From Pseudoruegeria sp. SK021 (GTDB taxonomy: Bacteria; Pseudomonadota; Alphaproteobacteria; Rhodobacterales; Rhodobacteraceae): DNA of 64,000 nucleotides. Location of the stretch: positions 1-64,000 of the forward strand of contig NZ_MTBG01000020.1 of NCBI RefSeq assembly GCF_002119405.1. The letters run 5' to 3'. A program made the translations under genes and the position numbers. The notes below the pieces were generated by a model that was given only the letters and a program-made list of their open reading frames with translations, was not told where the DNA came from and made no database searches. Shown piece after piece: positions 35,301-43,323 of this stretch (its first letter is position 1; each line of letters begins with the position of its first letter).

Positions 35301-36876
35301 GCGGCACTCCACCCCCGGCGTTATGCTGATCAGCCCGCCGCCGCACCACGACATCTATTCGATCGAAGATCTGGCGCAGCTGATCTACGATCTCAAGCAG
35401 ATCAACCCACGGGCGAAAGTCACCGTTAAATTGGTGGCGCAGTCGGGCGTCGGCACGATTGCCGCCGGTGTGGCCAAGGCCAAGGCTGATATCATCCTGA
35501 TTTCCGGTCATAATGGCGGCACCGGGGCGTCTCCGGCCACGTCGATCAAATATGCCGGCTTGCCGTGGGAAATGGGCCTGACCGAAGCGCATCAGGTTCT
35601 GTCGATGAACAAGCTGCGCGACCGGGTGACCCTGCGGACCGATGGCGGCTTGCGCACCGGACGCGATATCGTAATCGCGGCCCTGATGGGAGCCGAGGAA
35701 TACGGCATTGGTACGGCTGCGCTGATCGCGATGGGTTGCATCATGGTGCGTCAGTGCCAGTCGAACACTTGCCCAGTCGGCGTCTGTACCCAAGATGAAA
35801 GCCTGCGGGACAAGTTCACCGGAACGGCAGAGAAAGTGGTCAATCTCATCACCTTCTATGCCCAAGAAGTGCGCGAGATTATGGCCGGAATGGGCGTCCG
35901 CAATATGGATGAGTTGATCGGACGTGCCGATCTGCTGAGCCAGGTCAGCCGGGGCTCGGCGCACTTGGATGATCTCGACCTGAACCCGCTGTTGATCACC
36001 GTCGATACCGCGATGCATGCGCGTTATGACCGGTCGAAGCCGCGCAATGTGGTGCCGGATACACTGGATGCCGAGATTGTTAAGGACGCCGCGCGCTTCT
36101 TGGAAGATGGCGAGAAGATGCAGTTGAGCTACGCCGTGCAGAACACGCTGCGGTCGATCGGAACGCGCACGTCCAGCCATATTGTCAAGCGGTTTGGCAT
36201 GCGCAACAGCCTTCAGCCCGATCACCTGACGGTCAAGCTGACCGGCAGTGCCGGGCAATCGCTTGGGGCGTTCGCGGCCCCCGGCCTGAAGCTGGAAGTG
36301 TCGGGGGATGCCAACGACTATGTCGGCAAGGGGCTGAGTGGCGGCATCATTGTGGTCCGTCCGCCACAAGTCAGCCCGCTCATCGCCAGCGCCAACACCA
36401 TCATCGGCAACACGGTGCTCTACGGCGCGACGGCGGGTTATCTGTTTGCAGCAGGCCGGGCAGGCGAGCGGTTCGCCGTGCGCAACTCGGGCGCGACGGT
36501 GGTGATCGAAGGCTGTGGATCCAATGGGTGTGAATACATGACCGGCGGAACCGCGGTGATCCTTGGCAGCATCGGCGCAAACTTCGGCGCTGGGATGACC
36601 GGCGGCATGGCCTATCTTTACGATCCGGATGGGTCCGCGCTTGAACTGATGAACATGGAAACGCTGGTGACGTGTCCGGTCACGGTGCCCTATTGGATGA
36701 CGCAACTGGAAGAGTTGATCGCGCGTCATCTGGAAGAAACCGGCAGCCGCCGTGCCGCCGATTTGCTTCAGCACTGGGATCTGGAGCGCGGCAACTTCCT
36801 GCAGGTCTGCCCGAAAGAGATGCTGGTGAATCTGCCGCATCCACTTGGGATCGAAGCGGACGCCGTGTCGGCCTGA
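32341..36876 (+). CDS. gltB: Glutamate synthase (NADPH) large subunit
   Basis: At 1511 residues this is the full-length alpha subunit. A short propeptide precedes the catalytic N-terminal cysteine of the glutaminase domain (SSCGVGLV, Cys34), followed by the central domain, the FMN-binding synthase domain (EDPAHFVPEANGDNPSAKIKQVASGRFG and SGHNGGTGASP), a [3Fe-4S] site (CQSNTCPVGVC) and the C-terminal GXGXG beta-helix repeats (GGIIVVRPP, GCGSNGCEYMTGG). It makes glutamate by moving ammonia from glutamine to 2-oxoglutarate. A terminator follows. Confidence 0.97.
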   Translation: MTKYDAAWVAAEEAKRAFMAENGMYREEDEHSSCGVGLVVAQNGTPSRAVVESGINALKAIWHRGAVDADGKTGDGAGIHLQIPVPFFYDQIRRTGHEPDVTKLIAVGQVFLPRTNFAAQESCRTIVEAEVLRLGYYIYGWRHVPVDITVLGEKANATRPEIEQIIISNSKGVDEDTFERELYVIRRRIEKAVLAAHIAGLYICSLSCRSIIYKGMMLAEQVAEFYPDLKDERFESAFAIYHQRYSTNTFPQWWLAQPFRMLAHNGEINTLKGNVNWMKSHEIRMASGAFGDMAEDIKPIIPGGSSDSAALDSVFEVLVRAGRNAPMAKTMLVPESWSKQAIELPAPWRDMYSYCNSVMEPWDGPAALAMTDGRWVCAGLDRNGLRPMRYVVTGDGLLIAGSEAGMVPVDEATVVEKGALGPGQMIAVDMKTGKLFHDTELKDKLASSQPFGDWVGKINELDEVLKEADEAPGFKGEDLRRRQIAAGYSLEELEQILTPMAEDGKETLVSMGDDTPSAVLSEKYRPLSHFFRQNFSQVTNPPIDSLREFRVMSLKTRFGNLRNVLDEDSSQTEILVVDSPFIGNCQFEKLKEQFNAPMAEIDCTFPVNAGPNALRDGLVRIRSEAEDAVRSGAGHIILTDEYQSEGKIAMPMILATSAIHSGLTRKGLRTFTSLCVRSAECIDPHYFAVLIGSGATVVNAYLAEDSLADRIDRGLLDCNLNTAVARYRNAIDQGLLKIMAKMGISVVSSYRGGLNFEAVGLSRAMCAEYFPGILSRISGIGVTGIQRKLEQVHATGWLGGTDVLPIGGFYKARRSGETHAWEAQSMHMMQAACTKASFEMWKQYSAKMRSNPPIHLRDLLEIKPMGKPVPLEEVESITSIRKRFVTPGMSLGALSPEAHKTLNVAMNRIGAKSDSGEGGEDPAHFVPEANGDNPSAKIKQVASGRFGVTAEYLNQCEELEIKVAQGAKPGEGGQLPGFKVTEFIARLRHSTPGVMLISPPPHHDIYSIEDLAQLIYDLKQINPRAKVTVKLVAQSGVGTIAAGVAKAKADIILISGHNGGTGASPATSIKYAGLPWEMGLTEAHQVLSMNKLRDRVTLRTDGGLRTGRDIVIAALMGAEEYGIGTAALIAMGCIMVRQCQSNTCPVGVCTQDESLRDKFTGTAEKVVNLITFYAQEVREIMAGMGVRNMDELIGRADLLSQVSRGSAHLDDLDLNPLLITVDTAMHARYDRSKPRNVVPDTLDAEIVKDAARFLEDGEKMQLSYAVQNTLRSIGTRTSSHIVKRFGMRNSLQPDHLTVKLTGSAGQSLGAFAAPGLKLEVSGDANDYVGKGLSGGIIVVRPPQVSPLIASANTIIGNTVLYGATAGYLFAAGRAGERFAVRNSGATVVIEGCGSNGCEYMTGGTAVILGSIGANFGAGMTGGMAYLYDPDGSALELMNMETLVTCPVTVPYWMTQLEELIARHLEETGSRRAADLLQHWDLERGNFLQVCPKEMLVNLPHPLGIEADAVSA

Positions 36877-36897
36877 TCCCTGCGCGACAACAACCTG

Positions 36898-36935
36898 ACC
36901 CTATCCGGCGCGGCAATGCACGGGATAGGGTTTTT
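36898..36935 (+). terminator. Rho-independent terminator of gltB
   Basis: The stem CCCTATCC / GGATAGGG, extended by flanking pairs, closes a loop of about 16 bases and is followed by five or more Ts, 22 bases after the gltB stop. Confidence 0.85.
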
Positions 36936-37060
36936 CGTGTCAAGCTTGATGCGTCGTTGCCGGCCGTGCGCGACCTTTGGTGACGTCTAGCTTGGGGCAG
37001 CCGGATAGACTGCAACGCGCTGGTCATGCCCGGTTTGACCGTTGACCACAGGTAGGGAGC

Positions 37061-37780
37061 ATGGTTGTTGGCCGCATGGGATCGCTAAGCGCAAAACGCC
37101 CGCGTGCACGCCTGTCAAGGCGGGTGCGGCGATGGCTGTTGTCGGGGCTGGCGGCCTTGGTCGCGCTGGTCTTTGGCGCCGTACTGCTGTTTGCGTTTGT
37201 GCCCGTGCCCACGACCCCTTACATGCTGGCCGAACGGGGACGGTTGGGAAAAGTCGCCTATGACTGGGTTCCGATGGCAGACATTGCCCCGGTTATGGCC
37301 AGATCGGCGGTCGCCGCCGAGGACGCGAATTTTTGTCTGCACTGGGGCTTTGATATCGATGCGTTGCGTCAGGCGTTGGATGGCGGCGCGCGGCGGGGCG
37401 GGTCAACCATCTCGCAGCAAGTGGTCAAGAACGTCTTCCTCTGGCAGGGGCGCAGTTGGCCGCGCAAAGCGCTGGAGGCACTTTTGACCCCCGCCGTCGA
37501 ACTGGTCTGGTCGAAGCGGCGACTGTTGGAAGTGTATATGAATGTCGCGGAATTCGACGAAGGTGTGTTCGGTGTCGGGGCCGCTGCTGCCACCTATTTT
37601 CAGGTTGAAGCGGCAGCGTTGACCCCGGTGCAGTCGGCCCGACTGGCGGCGATTTTGCCCGATCCAAAAGGCCGCTCGGCTGCGAAACCGTCGGATTTTG
37701 TTCGCAAACGCGCCGCGTCGATCCTGGATGGGGCGGCAACGATCCGGCGAGATGGCCGCGATGCCTGTTTCAAAGGTTGA
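37061..37780 (+). CDS. mtgA: Monofunctional biosynthetic peptidoglycan transglycosylase
   Basis: The 239-residue protein has a basic N terminus, one membrane anchor (about 26-48) and a GT51 glycosyltransferase domain with the catalytic glutamate region AAEDANFCLHWGFD, the motif RRGGSTISQQVVKNVFLW and YMNVAEF. It polymerises lipid II into glycan strands without a transpeptidase domain. AGGGAG lies just before the ATG. It is probably a single-gene unit. Confidence 0.94.
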   Translation: MVVGRMGSLSAKRPRARLSRRVRRWLLSGLAALVALVFGAVLLFAFVPVPTTPYMLAERGRLGKVAYDWVPMADIAPVMARSAVAAEDANFCLHWGFDIDALRQALDGGARRGGSTISQQVVKNVFLWQGRSWPRKALEALLTPAVELVWSKRRLLEVYMNVAEFDEGVFGVGAAAATYFQVEAAALTPVQSARLAAILPDPKGRSAAKPSDFVRKRAASILDGAATIRRDGRDACFKG

Positions 37781-37837
37781 ACTGTCGGCGCCAAAGCGGC
37801 AAGACGGTGGCAGACATCTTATCCTGATGAGCATCCC

Positions 37838-38503
37838 ATGACCGTCCTATATCACGTCCCGCTATCGCCGTTTTGCCGCAAGGTCCGTCTGACGCTGTCA
37901 GAGAAAAGGATCGACGTTGATCTGCACGAAGAGCGCTATTGGGAAAAATCGGCGGAATTCCTGCGCCGCAACCCCGCAGGCAAGGTGCCGGTTCTGAAAA
38001 TCGACGGGCTGACTTTGGCGGAAAGCGGGCCGATCTGCGAGTATCTTGACGAAGTCTATCCGACCCCGGCGCTGATGCCGGTGGACCCGCGCGAGCGGTT
38101 TGAGGTGCGACGGCTGGTGCAGTACTTTGACGACACCTTCTACCGCGAAGTCACCCTGATGATCCTTGGCGAACGGGTGAACAAAAAACTCACCGGCGCC
38201 GGCTATCCCGACAGTCGCAACGTCAAGGCCGGGGTGACCCGGATCAAGACGCATCTGGACTATATGGCCCAGTTGCTGGACCATCGGCGCTGGCTGGCAG
38301 GCGATGTCATGACCTTGGCGGATTTTGCCGGGGCGGCGCATCTGTCATCGTTGGACTATACTTCGGATGTAGATTGGAACCGGCATGCAGTGGTCAAGGA
38401 CTGGTACGCCAAGATTAAATCGCGCCCGGCGTTCCGAAGCCTGTTGGCCGATCAGGTGCTTGGGTTTCAGCCCGCGGCGCACTACAGCGACCTGGATTTC
38501 TGA
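37838..38503 (+). CDS. Glutathione S-transferase family protein
   Basis: The 221-residue protein has a thioredoxin-like N-terminal domain with the site SPFCRKVRLTLSEK and the glutathione-contact segment LAESGPICEYLDE, then an all-helical C-terminal domain ending near GFQPAAHYSDLDF. The cysteine in place of the usual Ser/Tyr suggests an omega- or beta-like enzyme with thiol-transfer activity. It lies 57 bases after mtgA and 45 bases before queG on the same strand. The substrate is unknown. Confidence 0.88.
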   Translation: MTVLYHVPLSPFCRKVRLTLSEKRIDVDLHEERYWEKSAEFLRRNPAGKVPVLKIDGLTLAESGPICEYLDEVYPTPALMPVDPRERFEVRRLVQYFDDTFYREVTLMILGERVNKKLTGAGYPDSRNVKAGVTRIKTHLDYMAQLLDHRRWLAGDVMTLADFAGAAHLSSLDYTSDVDWNRHAVVKDWYAKIKSRPAFRSLLADQVLGFQPAAHYSDLDF

Positions 38504-38548
38504 TCCGCGGCGGCCTGCTGCTCTGACCCTGCGGCGTGGTCAGGTGTC

Positions 38549-39613
38549 ATGACCCTGACTGAGGGGACGGATGGGGCTGCGCTGAAATCGGCCCTGATTG
38601 CCCAAGCCCGGACTGAAGGTTTCGCTAAGACCGGCATTTGTCGCCCTGATGCGGTGCCGGAGCTTGCGGCGCGGTTGGCGGCTTTCATCGCGCAAGACCG
38701 GCACGGCCAAATGGGCTGGATGGCGGAACGAACCGGCTGGCGCGGCGATCCGGCGGCTTTGTGGCCGCAGGCGCGGTCGGTGATCATGCTTGCAGAACCC
38801 TATACCCCGGCCGAGGACCCTCTTGCCGTTCTGGACCAGCCAAGCTGCGGCGCGATCAGTGTGTATGCCCGCAACCGCGACTATCACGACTTGGTTAAGA
38901 AACGGCTAAAGCGGGTCGGACGTTGGTTGATCGAACAGGCGCCGGGTGCGGAAATCAAGGTGTTCGTGGATACAGCGCCGGTGATGGAGAAACCGTTGGC
39001 GGCGGCGGCGGGACTGGGCTGGCAAGGCAAGCACACCAATCTTTTAGGCAGAGATCTGGGGAACTGGTTCTTTCTGGGGGCAATCTTCACCACGTTGGAC
39101 TTGCCGACAGATGCACCGGGGGTCGAATCCTGCGGCAGTTGTACCGCCTGTCTGGATGTGTGTCCGACCGGTGCGTTTCCTGCACCATTTCAATTGGATG
39201 CACGGCGCTGTGTTTCCTATTTGACGATTGAACATGCCGGTCCGGTCGATCTGGAATTGCGGCCGCGATTGGGCAATCGGATCTATGGATGCGATGATTG
39301 TTTGGCGGTATGCCCGTGGAATAAATTCGCTGTGGCGGCGACGGAAATGCGCTATGCGGCGCGGGAAGATCTGACTGCCCCGCATCTGTCACTGCTCTGT
39401 GGCCTTGATGATGCCGCGTTCCGGGCAATGTTCAGCGGGTCTCCGATCAAGCGGATCGGCCGCAACCGTTTTGTCCGCAACGTGCTGTATGCGATTGGAA
39501 ATTCGGCAGATCAGGGTTTGGTGTCCACAGCCCGCGCGCGTCTTGAAGACGACGATCCGACGGTGCGGGATGCTGCCGAATGGGCTGTGGCCCGATTGCG
39601 TGAGCCAACCTGA
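38549..39613 (+). CDS. queG: Epoxyqueuosine reductase
   Basis: The 354-residue protein shows the two ferredoxin-type cluster motifs of QueG ([16 protein letters not shown] and [11 protein letters not shown]), which bind two [4Fe-4S] clusters, and the preceding cobalamin-binding domain with [10 protein letters not shown]. It performs the last step of queuosine synthesis in tRNA, reducing epoxyqueuosine with cobalamin. The C-terminal part ([17 protein letters not shown] and the following helices) is a HEAT-like repeat that docks tRNA. The gene looks complete. Confidence 0.95.
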   Translation: MTLTEGTDGAALKSALIAQARTEGFAKTGICRPDAVPELAARLAAFIAQDRHGQMGWMAERTGWRGDPAALWPQARSVIMLAEPYTPAEDPLAVLDQPSCGAISVYARNRDYHDLVKKRLKRVGRWLIEQAPGAEIKVFVDTAPVMEKPLAAAAGLGWQGKHTNLLGRDLGNWFFLGAIFTTLDLPTDAPGVESCGSCTACLDVCPTGAFPAPFQLDARRCVSYLTIEHAGPVDLELRPRLGNRIYGCDDCLAVCPWNKFAVAATEMRYAAREDLTAPHLSLLCGLDDAAFRAMFSGSPIKRIGRNRFVRNVLYAIGNSADQGLVSTARARLEDDDPTVRDAAEWAVARLREPT

Positions 39614-39754
39614 ACGCACTGAATATATCTCGGAATTTAACGACCATCGCAGCCCCTAACGCCGGATTAACTGGTGATGGGATACACCACACGGAATGTC
39701 GATCAGAGTGCGGCTGATCGGCGACAGCGTGGGTTTCCGGGGAGTGTAGGTGGT

Positions 39755-40444
39755 ATGATATGGAACGTGATAGGCGCCCTGACGGGGCTGGTTCTTTGGG
39801 GTCTGCCTGCATCCGCAGCGGTGGTGGAAAACGGCAGTTTCGAGGACACCTTTAGTCAAACCGGATCGAATTACGGACAGCGTTTTGATGATTTGATGTC
39901 CGGCCCCGGCAGCAGTTGGGATGTCTGGTCTTCGATTGCGGGCTGGACCACGGACAGCGGCGCCGGGATTGAGATTCAAAGCAACCGAACATTGACCGAG
40001 GTCGATGCCTATGACGGCAATCACTATGTCGAATTGGACAGCAATTCCAATTCCAGCATGTTCCAAGACGTGCTGCTGGACGTGGGGCACTATGTGATGA
40101 CCTTCTTTTACGGCCCTCGCACGAATAATTCGGGCACCAATGGCATCAATTATTCGTTGACGGGGCTGTTTCAGGGCAGTGTGGGTGGTCCGGGCGACAC
40201 CACCGCCCGAACGATTGGATTTTGGTCGCAAGTGTCTGAAGCTTTTAATGTTCAAACGGCGGGGACCTATCGTTTGCGCTTTGGTGCCAGCGGGCTGAGC
40301 GATTCATACGGAGGGTTGATTGATGCGATTTCAATTGCCCCGACGGTGGCCCCCGTGCCGTTGCCATTGCCGGTCGTTCTGTTGGCCAGTGGTATCGTGG
40401 GCTTGATCGCGGTGCGCCGGGTTTCCGCGGCTGGCAAAAAGTAA
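39755..40444 (+). CDS. Secreted DUF642-like protein with VPLP-type sorting tail
   Basis: The 229-residue protein has a signal peptide (MIWNVIGALTGLVLWGLPAS, cleavage near ASA-A), a body beginning VVENGSFEDTF, the usual opening of carbohydrate-binding-like DUF642 or choice-of-anchor domains, and a C-terminal tail VAPVPLPLPVVLLASGIVGL with a basic end (RRVSAAGKK). The tail is a VPLPA-CTERM-like exosortase signal. GGGGAG precedes the ATG at 39755; an upstream ATG at 39674 is less likely. It is the second such protein in the window (see 13770). Confidence 0.75.
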   Translation: MIWNVIGALTGLVLWGLPASAAVVENGSFEDTFSQTGSNYGQRFDDLMSGPGSSWDVWSSIAGWTTDSGAGIEIQSNRTLTEVDAYDGNHYVELDSNSNSSMFQDVLLDVGHYVMTFFYGPRTNNSGTNGINYSLTGLFQGSVGGPGDTTARTIGFWSQVSEAFNVQTAGTYRLRFGASGLSDSYGGLIDAISIAPTVAPVPLPLPVVLLASGIVGLIAVRRVSAAGKK

Positions 40445-40508
40445 CACTCGCGCTTTGGACGGGCAGAGGCTAGGCACGACCTGAATTCCCCCGAATCCCG
40501 GAGCGCGT

Positions 40509-41429
40509 ATGTCCCCGTTTCATGGCATTATTCTAAAGATCCTGTCGGTGATTACATTTGTGTCGATGGCGGCTTGTATCAAAGCCGCGTCGGCTGAGGT
40601 TCCGGCAGGGGAAGCTGTGTTCTTTCGGTCATTCTTTGCGCTGCCCGTCATCCTGATTTGGCTGATCGTAAGGGGCGAATTGTCGGTCGGGCTGACGGTT
40701 GCAAATCCCATGGCCCATGTCTGGCGCGGTTTCGTCGGCACTTTGGCAATGGGGCTGGCATTTGCCGCGCTGGGGTTGTTGCCGCTGCCTGAAGCGACGG
40801 CCATTGGCTATACCGCACCGCTGCTGGTGGTCGTTTTTGCCGCGATGTTCTTGAACGAAAAAGTTGGGGTCTATCGCCTGTCCGCAGTGGCCTTGGGGAT
40901 GCTTGGGGTGATGATCGTGCTGTCGCCGCGGATGTCGCTTTTGTCTGGAGAGATTGCGGATCGACAGGCGATTGGGGCGCTTCTGGCCTTGATGGGGGCC
41001 TGTTTTGCTGCGCTTGCACAGGTCTTCGTTCGAAATTTGGTACGGACAGAACGGACCAGCGCCATTGTGTTCTGGTTTTCGATCACCTCGACGGTGTTGT
41101 CGCTTCTGACCATCCCCTATGGCTGGGTTATGCCAAGTGCGGGCGCCGCAGCCTTGCTGGTGTCCGCTGGAATTTTGGGGGGCTTTGGACAAATTTTTCT
41201 GACATCCGCCTATCGCTTCGCGGACGCATCTTTGATCGCACCGTTTGAGTATGTGTCGATGCTGTTTGCGTTGATCTTAGGCTATGTGGTTTTCGCAGAA
41301 GTGCCGACTGGCCGGATGCTTGGCGGCGCGCTGATCGTGATTTCCGCCGGCGTTCTGATCATCTGGCGCGAAAGACAACTGGGTCTTCAGCGCGGAAAAG
41401 CCAAGTCCGGAATGACGCCCCAAGGCTGA
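40509..41429 (+). CDS. DMT superfamily (EamA) transporter
   Basis: The 306-residue protein has about ten membrane segments in two EamA repeats, each ending with the family pattern (PLLVVVFAAMFLNEKV; SMLFALILGYVVFAEVP). It starts MSPFHGIILKILSVITF and ends with a basic tail. DMT transporters of this kind export metabolites such as amino acids or nucleosides, or import S-adenosylmethionine in some species. The substrate cannot be told. It is related to, but clearly different from, the gene at 58068. Confidence 0.88.
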   Translation: MSPFHGIILKILSVITFVSMAACIKAASAEVPAGEAVFFRSFFALPVILIWLIVRGELSVGLTVANPMAHVWRGFVGTLAMGLAFAALGLLPLPEATAIGYTAPLLVVVFAAMFLNEKVGVYRLSAVALGMLGVMIVLSPRMSLLSGEIADRQAIGALLALMGACFAALAQVFVRNLVRTERTSAIVFWFSITSTVLSLLTIPYGWVMPSAGAAALLVSAGILGGFGQIFLTSAYRFADASLIAPFEYVSMLFALILGYVVFAEVPTGRMLGGALIVISAGVLIIWRERQLGLQRGKAKSGMTPQG

Positions 41430-41512
41430 CGCTGACTTGAATCGCCGCAAAACGACCTCACATCAGTAGGGGAGTCGTGATACAATCGGCTTCTAGGTAG
41501 AAGGAGGACTCT

Positions 41513-41701
41513 ATGACCAAACATGTTCTGGACAAGTCTGACACGTCGAAAAGCAACGGTTTGATCGAAGCCAGCGTGCGCGAAACTTTGGCGCATCAGC
41601 CTAACGCAGCGACCCTCGCCCTACAACAGCGGTCCCCGTCACGGCAGGAAGGAAGCCGGATGCGCGAATTCGTCCGCATTGAAGCCAGCGAACCGGAATA
41701 A
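41513..41701 (+). CDS. Small hypothetical protein
   Basis: I do not recognise this 62-residue protein (MTKHVLDKSDTSKSNG..). It is hydrophilic, rich in Ser, Arg and Glu, without cysteines or membrane segments. It is kept because a very strong ribosome-binding site (AAGGAGG) lies at ideal distance before the ATG, the frame is compact and a hairpin follows. It is convergent with ilvE. Confidence 0.55.
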   Translation: MTKHVLDKSDTSKSNGLIEASVRETLAHQPNAATLALQQRSPSRQEGSRMREFVRIEASEPE

Positions 41702-41711
41702 TCAAGGAATT

Positions 41712-41741
41712 GCCCCCCGGCGCGTGACCGCACAGGGGGGC
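41712..41741. terminator. Hairpin between the small ORF and ilvE (convergent)
   Basis: A 7-bp G/C stem (GCCCCCC / GGGGGGC) encloses a 16-base loop between two convergent genes. No long T-run is present. Confidence 0.5.
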
Positions 41742-41750
41742 TGACTGAGA

Positions 41751-42620
41751 TTAGGCGCGGACGTGCTTTTCGTACGCATCCGAGATATCCCGCGCCATTG
41801 CGCCAACTTCGAAGTTGTAGTCCCCGATCTTGCCGACCGGGGTCACTTCGGCAGCAGTGCCTGTCAGCCAGCATTGCTCAAAGCTTTCCAACTCTTCCGG
41901 CATGATGTGACGCTCGTGCACGGTGACGTTGCGCGCTTTCAGCATCTCCACAACGGTCTGACGGGTGATGCCGTTCAAAAAGCAATCTGGCGTGGGCGTA
42001 TGCACTTCGCCGTTCTTGACGAAGAAGATGTTCGCCCCGGTCGCCTCGGCGACATAGCCGCGGTAATCGAACATCATCGCATCCGAACAGCCTTTTGCCT
42101 CGGCCGTATGTTTGGACATGGTGCAGATCATATACAGACCGGCCGCCTTGGCTTGGCACGGAATGGTGTCGGGTGCGGGACGACGCCATTTCGAAATATC
42201 AAGTTTCGCGCCCTTGGTCTTGGCGTCACCGTAATAGTTGCCCCATTCCCAAGCCGCGACAGCCATGCGGACCGGGTTTCGTGCCGATGCAACGCCCATG
42301 TCATCGCCGGCGCCGCGCCACGCGATGGCCCGGACATAGGCATCGGTCAGGCCGTTGGCGGACATCACCTCGTATTTCGCGGCTTCGATCTCATCCACCG
42401 TCCACGGGATCTGAAAATCAATATACTCTGCCGACTTCCGCAGACGCTCGGAATGGCGGCGAGATTCAAAAATCGTGCCGCCATAGGCCCGTTCGCCCTC
42501 AAACACGGACGATGCATAGTGAAGGGCGTGCGTCAGGACATGAACTTTGGCGTCGCGCCACGGCACCATTTTGCCGTCGACCCAAATCAACCCGTCGCGA
42601 TCATCATAGGCCCCGGCCAT
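41751..42620 (-). CDS. ilvE: Branched-chain amino acid aminotransferase
   Basis: The protein of about 289 residues is a fold-type IV PLP enzyme: the early segment LTHALHYASSVFEGERAYGG, the PLP lysine region in CQAKAAGLYMICTMSKHTAEAKG, and the glutamate/glycine segment EATGANIFFV with GITRQTVVEML. It interconverts leucine, isoleucine and valine with their keto acids. Two ATGs are adjacent (42623 and 42620); the second has better spacing from AAAGGA. It is divergent from petP, and three inverted repeats in the 203-base spacer may control it. Confidence 0.93.
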   Translation of the reverse strand: MAGAYDDRDGLIWVDGKMVPWRDAKVHVLTHALHYASSVFEGERAYGGTIFESRRHSERLRKSAEYIDFQIPWTVDEIEAAKYEVMSANGLTDAYVRAIAWRGAGDDMGVASARNPVRMAVAAWEWGNYYGDAKTKGAKLDISKWRRPAPDTIPCQAKAAGLYMICTMSKHTAEAKGCSDAMMFDYRGYVAEATGANIFFVKNGEVHTPTPDCFLNGITRQTVVEMLKARNVTVHERHIMPEELESFEQCWLTGTAAEVTPVGKIGDYNFEVGAMARDISDAYEKHVRA

Positions 42621-42641
42621 CATTCCATTCCTTTATGTTTG

Positions 42642-42695
42642 TCCGCAATTGGCGGAAAGTTTACGAAAATTGCGCAATTTAGGTCCGGTACGGAC
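42642..42695. promoter_or_regulatory. Three stacked palindromes between ilvE and petP
   Basis: Within 54 bases lie TCCGC-N5-GCGGA (42642-42656), the perfect 14-base palindrome AAATTGCGCAATTT (42667-42680) and GTCCG-N3-CGGAC (42683-42695). They lie immediately upstream of ilvE and opposite petP, a MarR-type regulator gene; AT-rich palindromes such as the middle one are typical MarR operators. Confidence 0.55.
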
Positions 42696-42823
42696 AGAAA
42701 ATTACGAGAAATCTGTTGCGATCTATCGGTTGAGCCTTGGAAAGTCAATAACGCTGACGTAAAATGATGCACACGCAGGCGGTTTGTGAACACCGGACCG
42801 CCCGCAAGGGAAGGCAGGACAAG

Positions 42824-43318
42824 ATGGATGGTCACAGCGGTAATGGCGGCGAGAACCTGCTGTTCCTGACGGACGAGCAGTTGCGCAAGGGCATCGAGGC
42901 GATGTTCTTTGCCTATCGTGGCTTCACGTCCGATCCTGATCGTCTGTTGGAAGAATATTCCTATGGCCGGGCCCATCATCGCGCGCTGCATTTCATCAAT
43001 CGGTGCGACGGAACCACGGTGAACAACCTGTTGGCAATTCTCGGGGTGACCAAGCAATCGCTGAACCGGGTTTTGCGAGCGTTGATAGAGGACGGCTTGG
43101 TGGAAAGCCGGGTGGGCCATCGCGACAAACGCGAGCGGCACTTGCATCTGACAGACACAGGTGAGGCTTTGGAAAAGGCGCTGTCCGAAGCCCAGCGAAA
43201 ACGGATGCGATCGGCGTATCGCACCGTGGGGCCCGAAGCCGTCAGTGGCTTTCGGCAGGTACTGGAAGCAATGATGGACCCCGACATGCAGCGGCATTTT
43301 CGGACCTTCAAGGAGTAA
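42824..43318 (+). CDS. petP: MarR family regulator PetP-like
   Basis: The protein of about 164 residues has a MarR winged helix (TTVNNLLAILGVTKQSLNRVLRALIEDGLVESRVGHRDKRERHLHLT) flanked by dimerisation helices. Its position five bases before an OmpR-type response regulator gene matches the petP-petR pair known from Rhodobacter capsulatus, where it is linked to cytochrome bc1 expression and growth. I start it at MDGHSGN (42824), which has a purine-rich site (GGCAGGACA) upstream. It probably also regulates its own divergent region. Confidence 0.85.
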   Translation: MDGHSGNGGENLLFLTDEQLRKGIEAMFFAYRGFTSDPDRLLEEYSYGRAHHRALHFINRCDGTTVNNLLAILGVTKQSLNRVLRALIEDGLVESRVGHRDKRERHLHLTDTGEALEKALSEAQRKRMRSAYRTVGPEAVSGFRQVLEAMMDPDMQRHFRTFKE

Positions 43319-43323
43319 GCGGT

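Noticed and set aside
34372-36840. Very long minus-strand open frame (822 codons) opposite gltB
   Set aside because: It is a GC-rich shadow frame with His/Arg/Gln-rich composition and no family features; gltB on the plus strand is certain. The same holds for long antisense frames opposite gltD, dxs, leuC, rep, the proV-like gene and petR/HDAC.
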